A stretch of DNA of 64,000 nucleotides from Formicarius rufipectus (GCA_013399695.1 VXAU01004742.1:383449-447448), one strand, 5' to 3'. Counted from the first letter of the stretch, positions 1 through 13,829 are shown. Notes: generated by a model from the sequence alone, not told the origin. Program-made: numbers and translations.

Positions 1-415
1 ACTGACCCTCAACTTGCTGCAATCTCCTTTCAGGTAGTTGTAGAGAGCAATAAGGTCTCCTCTGAGCTTCCTTTGCTCCAGGATAACCAACTCAAACTCC
101 CTCAGTCACTCCTCATAAGTCCAGTGCTCCGGTCCCTTCACTAGCTCTGTTGCCCTTCTCTGGACATTCTCAGGCACATCAGTGTCCTTCTTGCAGTGAG
201 GGACCCAGAACTAAATACAGGATTTGAGGAGTAGCTTTGCCAGGGCTGAATACAGGGGTAAAATCACTGCCCTTGTCATTGCTCTAGTGTGGCCTAGCTG
301 GCCACACTCTTCCTGATCCAAGTCAGGATACCGCTGGCCTTCTTGACCACATGGACACACTGCTGGCTCATGTTTAACTGTCTGTTGACCAGCACCCCCA
401 GGTTATTTTCCAAGT
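1..415 (-). mobile_element. CR1 non-LTR retrotransposon, 3' part of ORF2 (truncated by window edge)
   Basis: Read on the minus strand, this is the 3' part of a chicken-repeat-1 LINE. A frame of 66 codons (494 down to 294) contains NNLGVLVNRQLNMSQQC, a block typical of the C-terminal part of CR1 ORF2 after the reverse transcriptase domain. It ends in a stop directly after a KSVAS block. Beyond that stop, CR1-like sequence continues in other frames down to base 1, including a stretch resembling the usual 'GGAGACCTTATTGCTCTCTA' region at about 60-40. The 3' tail lies outside the window. The copy is 5'-truncated, as most CR1s are: similarity fades near 415. In-frame stops and frameshifts make it non-functional. 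Confidence 0.88.
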
Positions 416-3400
416 GGCAGCTGGGAGAAAAATAATTACTTAATTCATTAAAGAACCGTGCTACAGATTCCAGTAAAAGGAAGAATTGCAACAACTCTTA
501 CTAGTGTGAAAGGGTGGCCAGTGTCAACAAAACGAGTGGTATTCTATCCTTTTCCTCTGCTGCCATTGTCCCCAGAAGGGTTTCTTATCATTTCAGCAAT
601 GGTTGACAGGAGTCAGTTGAGTGCTGACACGTACTGTGGCACCTGTAAGCATTTTTGACATAATTGACATAGTTCTGCAGGGTTTTGACAAGTTTGTCAA
701 CCTAATGAATAGGCAACAGAGTTTTAAAATCTGCAGTAAAGGTCATGTAAGTTGTTCAATGAGGATGAAAAATTGTTGTAACCAAAGTGTAGTTTCTTAC
801 CCACGCTGCTTGCATGAGAAACAGCAAGGGTGAGGGGCACTTTACAGTGTCCCCCTGACTATATTGTTTAAGACACTTCATGAGAAAGGGAGAGGGGAAT
901 GCTTGGAGAATTGTTTTGTTTTTTTTTTAAATAAGCAAAATTTGAGAAACAAAACTCATAGCAATAAAACACCTGTAGTTTCCTGTAGCCACATATGCAA
1001 CCTTGAGGCTTTAAAAGAGTAATAAATATTTGGTTTTTAAAAAAGTTATCTACCTTTAGCCTAAACAATTTTACTTTGGCGACAAAGTGTAGACCAGGCT
1101 AAATGACTTGTACTAGCAGTTAGGTTATAGCAAGTAGACAAAGTTTCAACAAATCTGCGAGTCACCAATGTCCAGCTGACAAGCAGTAGACTCTTAGATT
1201 GCTGCAACTCAATCATGGTTCATATTGTGGTGGAGCAGTAAGACCTGTCAGAATCCTTAGGGTTTGGTTGCTTTTTTTAAAAAAAAAAAAATAAAAAAAT
1301 TCTGTATTTTCCTTGTTCATAAGTAGATCTTACAATATTTGAAAAATGTTATTTTGTCCTTTATAAGAATACTATGACAGTACCTTTAGCTGTTCCTTCC
1401 CAATGTCAAAAACATACTGGCCAGGGACAACATCATTTTACTCTGTTTTAGGGAAATACTAGGGTTTCTTCAATTGTAGTTCCACACTATTTATGTGGTC
1501 CACAGCACAGAGGACTGCATTTAACTCATATCTCTCTGCCTTGATAAGACAATGAGTCTATGGACTAACCGCACTGAGACTGGGGTATTGACTGTGGTGG
1601 GGTTTTGTACCTAAATGGCAAAATAAACATCCAGTCAATGATATGTTTTCAGAGCAAACCACAGAGTGCTACACTAATTTTAGCAGACTCATCAGAAGTA
1701 ACAAATTTTTATAGGATTAAAATTGCTTAATTGCATTTAATGAACATTTGACAAATATATATTATTATGGCCTATTAAAAAAAAAAAAAGGCTTTGATAA
1801 TTCAGAGGAAAGAGGGAGTAGAAATAGAGAACCTAAACCTAACATTTTTTACTAGATTCCTGCGTTTACTTAACTGCTTTTCCAGCTGCATAAAATTGAT
1901 GTATTTCCCTTTCAGGGAAAGGTAATACTTGTGATACAGAAGGCAATTTTCAAGCTGTCTGTGAGGAACTCTGGCCTCCTATTAAGATATCTAAGCAAAA
2001 CATCTTGCTTTGTGTACACTGTGCTGTACAGTGCTTCTCTCTGTCTCCGTGGTCATCTGGGGGTCATTGTACTGGTGGTTTACTTGAATGCATTCCTGCA
2101 GCCTGGATTCTGCTTTAAACTAAGACAGATGTTAATGAGCTGTTACCGACTCTTCACCAGCAAGAGAATTTTTCCCACTTTTTCTGAGTAGAAATGGCAA
2201 ATAAGAGACTTTGGGAGATTCAGTTGCTGGAAGAAGAGGAAAGGGTGGAGATATATGCAGTATATTTCTATGTAAAATGGGAATATTGACAAAAGAAAAA
2301 CAGCTAGCCTTGATGATATGTGCAATTAGACCAGTACATAATTGATACATTGTGAGTTTTTCTGTTCATTTGGAAATGAAAACATGTATCTACATTCTCC
2401 AGAATGACTACGCTTTTGTAATGCATCGAACTATCATTCCATGCAAGGCTGAACTCACTGATATGTAAAAACCAGATAGATCAAAATTTTGGGTAGCCTT
2501 AGGTTGTTTCACTATTGGTAAAAATGAGAAAAAAACCCCACAAATAAACTCAAAAGCACAACTTTTATATTTATTTGTTGAAGTATTTAAGTACCAAGGT
2601 TTTAAATATCAGTTCTCTCAGGTATTACAAAAATTTTCTCTCGCTTGTTCAGTTTGAGGTGGAAATATTGTCTATGTATCTTTATATCCAATATTGAGTT
2701 TACTGCTGTTTGAGGGTTTTGGAATCTCAGAGGCACAAACCAGACCTTCTGAAGTGCAGTAACTTCAGTAATATTCATGCACTTTATTAACTGTAAACTA
2801 GTATCTACTCTTGCTGTTCTCTTTCACTTTTATGTTTTTAATCGCATTTTCCACTCATGCCACTTCAGGCGATATGACTCATGTTTCATCTGTTAGATGT
2901 GAACAAAATATTTGCTTTTTTTATTGTTATGCAGATCATTGATATTCTGCTATATCTCCACTGATAATTCAGAAGACATTAGGGGACTGAATATAAGATA
3001 AACTAACATTTACTTTACATGAGCTCTCCATGAACACAATCAATCAGGTGAATGAGAAATTGTTTGTTAGTCTGCAGTAGTCTTAGAAGTAAATATACTG
3101 ATTCTTTTAAAAGGTTATAAACATTGCATGCATAACCTCTTAGTGCAAAAACCTTTAAATAATTGACAACTGCAATGATATTTTTTCTTTCCACCTGTTG
3201 TAAATGTTCATGTAGTCTGGAATATTAGGATTTTAGTGAGGAATTTCAGCTGAATATCATAGTACTTCAACTTGCCACCTTTAAAATTGGGTATCATGGA
3301 AAAATATATAAAAATTGTGAATCCATTTTTTTTCCCATCTACTACAGTGCAGACATCTATGAAGCCTTCCACCGGAACTAGAATACTATGTATTCAATCT

Positions 3401-3690
3401 TGTGTTTGTAGTGTGGATTGGGAGCAAGAATGGTTGGGATGAAAACAAATTAAATAGTTTCAAAGTTAGTAAACACTTTTCACATTACTGGTTGAATGAG
3501 GGAGGAGATTACTTGGGATAAAACAATATAATGTAATTAAAGGTATTTCCAGGGAAGGACATAATGAGGGTTGAAAAGGCGAGCTTAATTATGCCATTTT
3601 CTAACTCCTAAGTATTTGACTCTAGAATCCTAATACAGTATTCTTTATATGGAACACAAGAGTTCTCACGGCAACTACTTTCTTTAGTGT
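416..3690. other. Unique AT-rich DNA, no gene seen
   Basis: No open frame here resembles a known protein. The longest, 1931-2191 on the plus strand (86 codons), is hydrophobic and Cys/Leu-rich in a way typical of chance translation of T-rich DNA. Short A-runs occur near 1278-1297 and 1776-1788. No repeat family is recognised. Confidence 0.6.
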
Positions 3691-3755
3691 CTGTTTCAAA
3701 ACAAAACAAAAAAAAACCCCAAAACCAAAAAACCCCGCAAACAAACAAAAAATTG
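3691..3755. repeat. A/C-rich low-complexity tract
   Basis: The tract is made of AAAAC, AAAACCCC and CAAA units with almost no G or T. It resembles the A/C tract at 63745-63780. No element attached to it could be identified. Confidence 0.8.
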
Positions 3756-6700
3756 TTCATTTTCTCCTCACAGGTATTATTTTAGCTAAGCTTTTTTTGT
3801 CATGGCAATGCAGATACTAAATTTGAGAGACCCAAACTACCATGAATATTCCAAGTGCAGCTGTAGTAACTGAGGGTATAGAAGAAACACGACATGAGTT
3901 GACCTGTTAGAAGTTCTGATATAGCTTCAGGTCTCTAGAAACTAACTTATTTTTGGCAGGAAAAATTAATTAGAAATTCATGTTTGGTCTGTAGTCAGTA
4001 ATTTCCAGATCTTACACAATTCATCTAAATATACTGTGTGAATCAGTGTGGAAGGTACACATGGAATAAAGAAACTGATTTGCTCTCTGACTTAGTTAAA
4101 AACCCCCAAGACAACAGATTAAAAAAAGCCCTTAAATTTCTCTCTGGAAGGATACAGAATTACTTCCAAAATAGAATTATGATTACAACTGCCATACTAA
4201 GTGTTACTTCGGTGTTTCAGAAGAATGTCTGGTACCAGATACTGAAAGGAAGATGTAGCCTCACAGTAGACAGTTACATGATCATTTTACCATAAGAGGA
4301 TTTTTTTTTTTTTTTATTTGGCAATGGTAAATAGCAGATTAAAGTCCAGAAATGTGAAGGAACTGTATTCCATATTCTTTTTATACTAGCTGTCAGTGAT
4401 CTTAACCCCATTTTTTCATGTATTGGAGTTCTGGAAAATCTGATACATTGGAACCAATACATGGATATGAGCAATAAGGAACATAAATGAGACGATGCTT
4501 GGGATTTTCATGAGGCCAGCTGGAGCTACAGTGTTTTCATACCAAGCTGATTCTTGCAGAGCTTTCATGCCCATTTACTCAGGCTGTGTTCTGTGCAATG
4601 AGCTTTCTCAGATCACAGAGGGTGGGGGAATATGAGACAAACAGAGTGGGGTAGCCAGTCCAAGACTTCATGGGTTTTATGGGTCCAGCTTTTGCTCTAG
4701 CCACAATTGGCAGTAAGCAGAAATGAAGGCTTCCTGGGGAATCCTGCTTCCTCTGCTCTAGGATAGAGCAGGTTAGTACTGAATCATCCAGGCTAGGTCC
4801 GAATGCCCTTTGCTCTTATGGCTCGCTGCTTCAGCTTCTAGTTGCGAATAATGCCCAGATATGGCCACTGTAATTGTCTGTGAACCTGCAGCACATCTGA
4901 ACACAGCCTGTATATGTCATCCACAGACAACTGATGCTTGTCCTGAGTTTTCCAGCATGTTCCTGAAAGTTCGTATTTTCCTGCTATGAGTGAACAGAAA
5001 TGCAACCAAAAAGGAAGTAGATCCCCTGTCATGGTAAACTGTATTGAAAAGCACCAACCTACTCTGCAAAAGTGTATTGAGTGAATTCGATGTACATCTT
5101 TTCCTGGGCTGGTGGTATTTGAACTCACGTGAAAAGGAAATCAACTTTACCTAGGGAAATCACTGACTCTGGATGTGTAGCTGGACTGACCCAAGCTTAG
5201 GTCTGTGGACTGGGTGCCTTTCTACTCTGTTCAGTGTTCACATTGAACACTGTTATTTCTTCCCTTGTTTCTCATCACATGCAGGACTCAGTATAGGATA
5301 GCTTTTTTTTTTTTTGTATGGATGAACTGCGACACTTAGAAATCAAAGGATTCACTAATTTCAGTGGCTGTATGCCTTATTTTCTAATCTTTTAATCTCG
5401 TTATCCTACCTTCTTCCCTGTCCTACTCTCTTTCTGATGATATGAGAAACCTACTCCTACTCTTATTCCAAATTCCCTTAAAACAATGAAGTATAGTATC
5501 ACCTATATCCCTGTGTCATCCTGAGCTCACTGGACTTGATGTGGCTGTGACAAATAAGCTCCACATTGTGTTACAAAGGGCAGAACAAAATACAGGGCAA
5601 ATATGCATCCTTCCCAAAACTGCTATCACAAGGATAGTGGTTTTCAAAATCTAGGACGTAGTATGTTGCCTTAGTCACTCACTTTTGCTTCTGCCTCTTT
5701 GAAAGCTTTTCTTCTCCATATTTTTTCCCATGCAAGGACCTTCATGACAAGTAAAGGAAAATCTATGTCTAAACCAAATAAACAATTAATATTAATCAAA
5801 TATTTATGAGGATGCACAATGAATATTTATGAAGAATATCAGTAAGATGTAAGGTAAGAATCGGTTATAAGCTCTTTGTGTGAAAATAAGAATATACAGT
5901 AATAATTGTTAATTATGTGGCTGCTGTGTTTAAGTACCATTACAACTGAGTGAACCTTCCAAATTATTTATTAATTTGCTGGTAGGCTGACTGAAATAAA
6001 TTGTAACTCTGGCAAAGTGTTTTGGTCAAGAGCAGACTAGAAATCTAATTTCAAAATATTCAGAAAAAATGTGTTTTATTTTTAAATTTCCAAATCAGGT
6101 TTTTACATCAGGTATACCAAAGTGTAATTAAAATAAAATGTATTTGATTCAGGTTCTGTAAAGACACACAATAAAACTAATTTTTGGTTGATACAGAATG
6201 CATATTCCCAAATTTGGTTTTTACTCATCAAACTAAAAATTCATTACTGAAATTGAATCTAGTTCTGCAAATTAGAATATTTTACATAAAGCTCTGTTGG
6301 TGGTATAAGATGAATTTTTTATTTCTGTGAGAAAAGGGGGATTTATTTTCTTCTTGTCTCTGCACTTCAATATGCACCAAGAGTTCTTGATTACAGCAGA
6401 TCAGCTTTTAATGGTTGTAGGCTAGCCTGGCTAAATCCAGACTTGAATTCAAGACCATGTTTTTAATATTAAATTTACTTAAGCAAGAAACAGATTCTTT
6501 CTATCTTGAATTATATTAATTGAGACAGGATGTCTTTCTAAAACTGTGCTTATGGTCATGCAGCAGTTACTGGTTGAATACAAATTTTTTTTGCCACTGA
6601 TATGTGGGAGGTCAGTCTTGATGAATATGTACAATTTCTTTTTTTTCCCCTCTGATGTTAAAATCTAGGGATAAGAAAAATTTGATCTTTGATCTAAAAC

Positions 6701-7029
6701 CTCTTTTGATTTTTTTTTTTTTTTGTCTCACTAGATAGCAATGCTGTCAGTCAAAGATGGGTTATTTTATAATTTTTCTCTGTCAATCTGACATACAATT
6801 AGCTTGGGAAGATGACCTCTACACACATTGGTATCAGTGTTTGATCACAAGTTTAAGTGCCCAATTCCAGAATACTTCCTGAGGTGGATATTATGTGTTA
6901 AGTCATTTCAATGCAATTGATGATGCTGTTTATGAACCTGAAGCAAAGATCCTTAGCATCTATGCAAAGACAATTGCTGAATTTATGGAACTTCAGGTCG
7001 TATCACAGATTAATTATGATCAGATCTTA
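3756..7029. other. Unique AT-rich DNA, no gene seen; possible conserved block 5745-6320
   Basis: No supported gene. A T-run lies at about 4303-4316. A 9-bp-arm hairpin with a 3-base loop lies at 5232-5252. The subregion 5745-6320 is very AT-rich but complex rather than simple-sequence, with many TAAT and ATTA cores and few CpGs. That texture is often seen in vertebrate conserved non-coding elements, but alignment would be needed to say so. The open frame at 6895-7080 (61 codons) is not recognisable. Confidence 0.5.
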
Positions 7030-7660
7030 GAAACCTGGACTCGGGTGGGTGACTCCAGGTCCTTCTCTCTTCTCTGGTAAAGTGCTAGTGTACACCAGCA
7101 CTGCTGGGGAGGTCAGGGCTGCATGTGCCTTTGTGAGTCGTGTGGGCTGGCAGAAGCCTGCTTTTGCACTGGGACGTGCCACAAACTTCAGGAGGGAAAT
7201 GAGATGTCCAGTTTACCCAGACCTTTCCTTGGAATAGAACTGGAAGGACAGAGGCAGGAACATATGCTGGACCAGGCATGGATCCCAGCCAGTCAGATGA
7301 GAAGGTGCTGGGAACTCTTCATGGAAGTCCTTGTTTGCTGGTCTGCTTCTGGGAGTTAAGAGCAGAACCTCATCTGCAGCCTAGCCTCAAGGAGCCACTT
7401 GAAATGCCAGAGGACTTGTTTCCTCGTTTCCTGTGGTCTGCACATGGGAGATGACTTGAGACCTGCTCTGAGCAGTTAATGACTGCGAGAGAAAGCAGAG
7501 TGGAGGTTGCAACCACACCTCATCCCTCCTAGCATTGTTGTTGGCAGGGGCTGCCCAGGCTTAGCTCTGTGGGTTGGAGAGTTCCTACCCAGCCACATGG
7601 ATATTCTGCTTGGAAAGTCAGCTACTTGTAACCATACATACTCAGATAAACAACACAACA
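7030..7660. other. GC-richer block of unknown origin
   Basis: Base composition rises clearly above the AT-rich surroundings. Short open frames appear on both strands (plus 7049-7237 and 7123-7359, minus 7085-7279 and 7476-7661), which is expected when stop codons become rarer. None encodes anything I recognise, and they overlap one another in different frames. The block could be an old LTR or another inserted element, or simply a local composition shift. No terminal repeats were found. Confidence 0.4.
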
Positions 7661-9186
7661 ATAGCTAATGGGTTTGGAGCTGTATTAACAACTGATAATT
7701 TATTTTTTTTTTAGTGTCTTCTATATTATCTTTGTTTTTCTTCACTAATTGCTAGGGAGTTACCATTCATCAGCTGTCTCATAGCCTGCACAACTCACCA
7801 CTTAATTGGGAAGTTGATTCACTCATATGGTCCAAACTGAGATGAAGAAAAGTATCTTGGTATATGTATACTCATTATATAGCATGTGAGCAGTACTTGT
7901 ATATGCCAAAAACAGCTCTCTGCTGTCCTCAGGAAATGGTCTCAAACACTAATAAAAAGTTTTCTTGTTACCTTTCAACATCAGTTCAAAGAAGTCGTTG
8001 GTGTCTGCATAAAAATAAGTTTTGCTGCAGAGTGATTGAATTTTAATAATCCCTTAGATTTTAGGACTTCTGTTCCAGTTTATTCCTGTCTTTCTACCAC
8101 CCTCTTTCAGCACTTTCCCCCTTAATCTCTTTCTCTGCAGGAGAAAACTTGCCTCTAGGGTACAAGTAGGAGGAGCAGAGAGCATGAAGGATCAAGCTAA
8201 ATTAGGATGTCTTGAAACACAGAGGGTCACAACCCCAAATTTTTCTGAGAGCAAATTTCCTGCTATTGACTCTGTAACACTAAGGAGGATTCAAACTGAC
8301 TTAATTTTCAAGTCTCCCTGCCCACTCTCCCCCCTACATTTTTCTTTTTCTCTCTAGACAACAGATGTCAATGTCTTTTTAAGTTGCTAATGATTAACTG
8401 CAAACACTGCACTGTTAAAAACTCCCAGTCACATTTTTCAAAACCTTCAGAAATGTAACTGATAAAGTGCACACCACTGCAGTAAGCATGAGCTTTTTAC
8501 AGGTTTTTTAAAGTGGGATACTTATTTTCCCCCTTTCCCTTCCTGACTCATTTCAAATACATTTAAATTTCTCCTAAAAATGTATGCATCCATTTATTAG
8601 AGTAGCATATGCAAAGACTTATCAAAAGACTGGAATTTTTGTTTGCTTTGTTTCTGGGAAGAGGAGTACAGTCACTTTTATGTGAATTTGCAGCACAACG
8701 GCCTTTGAAGGAATAGTTTTTGTTATGAGGCTGAGATCTAGCCTTGCTACTAATTCAACTTACTATGACCAAGGGTATGAATTTTTTGGAGTACATCTAC
8801 TCAAACCTTGCCAAGGTGGTGTATCCTCACATATTGTGAAAAGGATAACAGAAATTTGAAAGGAGAGTTAGCCCTGCTTTCTTCTTACTCTGCTATTTTC
8901 TGAATATTTCCTTCTGTTGAATCTTTTCTCTATTGTTAGGGCTTTATTTATTTATTAAGAAGGAAGAAAAAGTAAAGATTCCAAAGGAAGGACAATAATT
9001 TATTTCCTTGCAATACACAAGCATCATGTAATACAAGGAATATACATGGGGGTGATTCTATGTACGTTATAAAAAATCTTGGCTTTTGCACATTTTTTAA
9101 GTACTAGTGTGAAAAACACCATTTTCAGGGGAAGGGAGTAGGGTTTTTTTATTGGTTTCCTTGCGTCAATAACCTTCTCTCCTTTT
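7661..9186. other. Unique AT-rich DNA, nothing recognised
   Basis: Only short chance frames are present, for example 7864-8046 plus (60 codons). No repeat family or RNA gene was seen. Confidence 0.6.
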
Positions 9187-9265
9187 CTTTTCTTGTTTGT
9201 TTTGGTGTGTTTATTTGTTTATTTATTTTGGGTGCTTTGCTTGTTTGTTTGTTTGTTTTTTTTTA
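9187..9265. repeat. T/G-rich simple repeat (TTTG/TTTA)n
   Basis: Runs of GTTT and ATTT units, with five consecutive GTTT units near 9239-9258 ending in a T-run. Confidence 0.85.
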
Positions 9266-9707
9266 AATTTCCTGTCATGTGTTTTTTGACCTCCCTCCAC
9301 AGCAGACAAAGGAAGATTGCTGAGCCCTGCTAAAGTAACAGCAATTATATTTCTTCCCCTCTTCGATTCAGAAATCATCTAAATGCTAGAACTGTCAGAA
9401 ATCTCCTGACAAGGCTGTCATTGGGCCTGTAGCAGATCATTTAGAGTTAATGAAAAGAAATATAGGTGTGGTAATTTGTTGTAAGAACTGAGGGACTGTG
9501 GGTAATGCTACTGTAAAAGGATGGGAAAACCAGCTAGAGTGTGGTCTGTCTAAACTGAGATCTTAGTCTGGTAAATTCTTAAAACCTGAACTTTATGTTA
9601 TCTACGTGTTCAAATCAGTAACCTCTCTTGCACAGCATACAAAGAAAAGCATTTGCACATAGCTTTGCAGGTGGGTGTTGTGGCAGTTTAAAGTCTTCAC
9701 AGCTGGG

Positions 9708-9782
9708 TTTTTTTTCTTTTTTTTTTTTTTTTTTTTTTTCTCTTTTTTTCTCTCTCCTTTCTTTTGGTGNTCTCTCTCCTGT
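9708..9782. repeat. Poly-T / CT-rich tract with one ambiguous base
   Basis: A long T-run interrupted by single C bases grades into a TCTCTC-rich stretch. Base 9770 is N, so the length is uncertain. On the minus strand this tract creates a spurious polylysine frame (9602-9811), which is not a gene. Confidence 0.9.
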
Positions 9783-12653
9783 CTTCGGTGCTGGTAAAAT
9801 TTGACTGGCATATGCTTCTTAAAGAGCTATCAGAAATAGGTATCATTATTGTCTAGGTAAGAGTATTGACTTTTTAAAGCTACAGTTGGACTGATTAGCT
9901 GAGCCTTCATTGCAAGGCACATGAACTAAACTTCCACTCCCCAGTCCCCACTCCCCTGATACCTTACTGCTAACTAATGGTCTGAGAAATTCCCATGTCC
10001 CTTGCCGGGTACTTTTGAGGAGAATACTGGAAGCTGTGGGACCACACATGGAAATCACTTCTTCTGAAGCCAGAGGCATTTCATCTAAAAGGATCCACCA
10101 AGATACCTGCAGGGCTGCTGCTTCTCCTGTCCACTCTTACTCCCCAGCATTCCCTTAGATGGCTCAAGACACTAAAAAGTGTCAGTGGGATGAGGACATT
10201 AATGTAGTAGAAAACTAAATAGCTGCTCAAGAGAAGGCAGAGCTTTGAGCAGGGTAAGGAAAAATAACAACCTTTTAGAGTGCTCTGTTGCTACCTCAGC
10301 AGCAGGTTCTGAGTTTTCAGCTGCTTCTAGGGTTTTCGTGTGGTTTCTGTTTTATGGGGTTTCTTTTGTTTAGTACTGAAGTGCCTTAGTAATAACACTT
10401 TAGTCTCATTTTTACAAAGGAAAATAAGTTAAAACATATTGCTGAGGCCAGTAACCGTTGCTAAAAAAGCTACTGCCTCCATGGAAATAAGAAAAGAGAA
10501 TAATTTTAGGAAATGTTGAGTTAATTAGCAAATGTATATTTGCAGTAACACAGAAGGAGGTGTATATAGTCAGTTTGTTCTTATTTTCATGACATCTCTG
10601 CTGATATCTACTTTTTTGAGTGGAAAGACACTCTAGGGAAAAAAAAATACCATGTTTTTAAAAAAAGCTTGAAAGAACAAAACAATAGTTTTCTATTTAA
10701 ATAAAAAATAATCCCACGGTAGCAGTAATTAGCCTTCTAAGGATACATAGTATTAAGTTATATTCGTGCTTCTTGGGTGACCAAAAGGGAAGGTACTATA
10801 CTTTCATCCTCTTACCTATTGCAACAAATCCAAGGTATGTATCAATCAGTTATTAATGCACACCATGTTGAGGCTTAATGCTATTGTACTTGTTCTTTTT
10901 CAAGCTACAGGCTGGTTGTAAAAGAAAATGCTGCAGAACAGCTTTGGGAGCAAAAGTCATGGTTAGGGATTATGTTCAAACATTGAAGAAACTGTAAAAA
11001 CTCTTTTGTTGTTTTCTTGTTTTTTGTTAATAAAGGACTGCTTTATTGGTTACTTTCAAATAAATTTCTCAGTCATCTTTAGAAAAGCTGGTTTCATCCA
11101 CCTACATCTCTCAGAAGGAAAAATAAACTAGGCTGACTTTTACCTGCATTTCATATATCACTGTGATGCCAAAGCAGCTGCTTATTCCTTAATGTGCCCT
11201 TCATTTTTCTATTGAAACATCTTAAAGCAATGTGCTTTTTTTCTTTTTTTTTTTTTCCTTCTTTTTCCCTAGAAGTTGGAAGCTTCCTAACACAGCAGAT
11301 AGTTCACTCCTCAATAAAGCCTAGAAAGGTATCTCTGATGTTTTCATTATCTAGTACATTAAGAATGGGCATTAAACACAGTCAGTGCTTCCAAAATGAA
11401 GGGAGGGGAGGGCAAACTTCCCTGGTAAAAAGTTGGAGGATGGAAGGCATATTTTCCATTGCATCACTAAGAGAAATGAACAAGGGTAGAGTGAGAAATA
11501 AGAGCTCACTGAAAACTGAAAAATGTCAAAATATTTTATCCATTATAAAATGTGCCTGGTTTGGAATAAGGCTGTGTTTGTTAAAGACCATTTTGCCAAC
11601 TCTTTCAACCAGCTCTAGAAAAGAACTCGTCCACTCCGGAGTGTGTGTGAAAATGTGAAGGCTTCTGGTTTGAGCTTTAGTATTCATTTGGGCACAGAAG
11701 AGAGGTTGCATAAGCAACAGGGTATTTGTTGTTCCTGACACAGTGGTTGGTCCATCTCCTGTTTGGCACAGAAATAGGCTGGGAGAATGCACAAAAGCAC
11801 ATTACTGGCTACCTCTGTGGTGGCTGGCCAGGAGCCTGTTTACCAGCCATACACAAGGACTGTTGCTGAATAGAAATGGGGAAGTTGGGAAGCTCCTCTG
11901 CTGGGCAGGGAGTTCTGTGGTGCTGACCTTCCCTCTTCCTCATCTTGTACCAGGTTGAAGGTATGTCAGTTCTGTCACTCCTGGCCTCTCTTCATTGTGT
12001 TTTAACCAGCTGTCTCTGTCCTGCCAAAAAGTGGAGGTAGAGCATTTAGGAGAAAAAAAGAAAATGATTTCTAAAATAGTGAGCTTGGACTGTTGTTCTG
12101 TCTGTACAGCCCTGGGTAATACAGCCCTGGCTATATCTCTAGGGAGGGGTCTACACAAACCTGGTGTAGTATCAGGCACATTTTTATGTCAGTCCTTATG
12201 ATTTTTTTGTTACTGTTATCATTCTATTGTTACATCCTAAAAGTAAGTAAATTTAATCTTATCAAAAATACCAGCTACCCTAACTAAAATGAAGTTGCAA
12301 ACATGCTTTAAAGATGGACCCCTGCAGATGTTTTTCTCTGATCATTACTTCAAGACAACTTCTAGGAAAAAATGCAGAATTATTCTCTAATAGATTAGAA
12401 ATAAAGAAAAAAAATGGCCTCACTGCTGTAGTTATACTTCAGACAATATATTTTTAATATGCTAAACATTAAAGAAAATAGATTAGGAGTCTGTGTTGAC
12501 AGATTCACCTGTGAGGGGTTGAAGATATGAGTACTAATTCACCTTTTGAGATTTAGAGCTTAGGGTGCTAATTGAATATTTGCCTTGCCCCCACCTCCAT
12601 TCATTTCTACAAAAGCACAGTTCTGTGTTTACAGGAAGGCCTTAGGAAGGGGT

Positions 12654-12673
12654 TGTGTGTGTGTGTGCGTGTG
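12654..12673. repeat. (TG)n microsatellite
   Basis: About ten TG units with a single C interruption. Confidence 0.9.
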
Positions 12674-13809
12674 GTTACTTTTTGCAGACACATAATGTTG
12701 ATGAGTATTTATGTTTGTCTGAGTGAAACTAGATTCAAGGAACAAATATCTGTTACACATGTCGCTCTCATGGGATGAATAACTTATATCAGCATTTCTA
12801 TATAAATGTTAATAATGTGTCTGATGTGAAGACTATCAAGCAATTTTTGTGCTGTGCCACAGACCTCAACTGCAAAAGTCTGCTAAATGAAATCTTATCT
12901 GTCATCTTCTTTTCCAGGTTGCAATTATTATTATTTACTTCTTTTGCCTATGAAATGACAAAAAAGGTTGAGACTTTTTGAACTATGGTGAATATCTCTA
13001 TTTCATAGTTTCATAATTCATGAACTCCTTGTCTGATTTACTGCAAATTTGGTAGAAAAATCCTATCTCAGTTTGTGACCCAGACTGCAAATCTTGAGGC
13101 CAATATGATTTGTGAATCTGGAAATTAGAACTAGGGATTGGAGCCAAATTTTATCTTCTAATGGAAATCCACATTGTAGCCTTACCTAAGGGGTCTCTTG
13201 TTCCTTAATATATCCTTCCAAACCTTTTATGACTTAAAATACAGACATACGAAGAACAAATATTTCTTTTTGTATCCTGTGCTTATTTGAAGATCCTCAA
13301 GCGAAGTAAAGTGACAAAGCTATGCAGACATCAGCACATCTGATTTATGCTATCCTCACTGTGCATTCAGTGTTGAGGAACACTATAGCCATTATGTGCT
13401 ACCACTCTGTTTTTGCAGAAGTCTCATCTTTACAGCAAACAGAATACATTTAAAAAGGGAAAACTATCAGTATAACCTAAACTGTTGTTTGCATAAAGCC
13501 ATGTTACAGTCCTTGGTAGAAGTGCTTTTCTTGTACTTTCTGTTGAGGCAGAGCTGCTGTAGGGAAGTTGATGCGAAAGGTGCATCATGACTCTTTCCAC
13601 CAATCTTTCCCATAGTGAAGGGCTTCTTCCTTGCTGTGTTGCAGTAATTTGGTTCAAATCTTGGAGTTCATATTTTGTCATTTTATCAGACTTTCTTGAG
13701 CATGTTAGCTTTCACTTTAACTCAGTGGCATTTATAAGTGAGATGAATAGTTTACTGCTTGGTTTTGTCCTGGAGGCATCTTCCAAATATAATCATGAAT
13801 GTAATGGCC

Positions 13810-13829
13810 TTTTTTTTTTTTTTTTTTTT
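13810..13829. repeat. Homopolymer T tract (20 T)
   Basis: Twenty consecutive T followed by CCCTGCACCAG. This mimics a strong splice acceptor, but the following 56 bases end in a poor donor (GTGCCA). Confidence 0.9.

Noticed and set aside
3756..3790. TTTTCTCCTCACAG acceptor-like string
   Set aside because: The following sequence has no open frame followed by a usable donor within a normal exon length.
9602..9811. Minus-strand frame with a lysine run
   Set aside because: Translation of the poly-T/CT tract.
11194..11658. 154-codon open frame, plus strand
   Set aside because: Longest non-repeat frame, but it starts in a T-run, has no recognisable domain, and one frame of this size is about what chance yields in 64 kb of six-frame translation.
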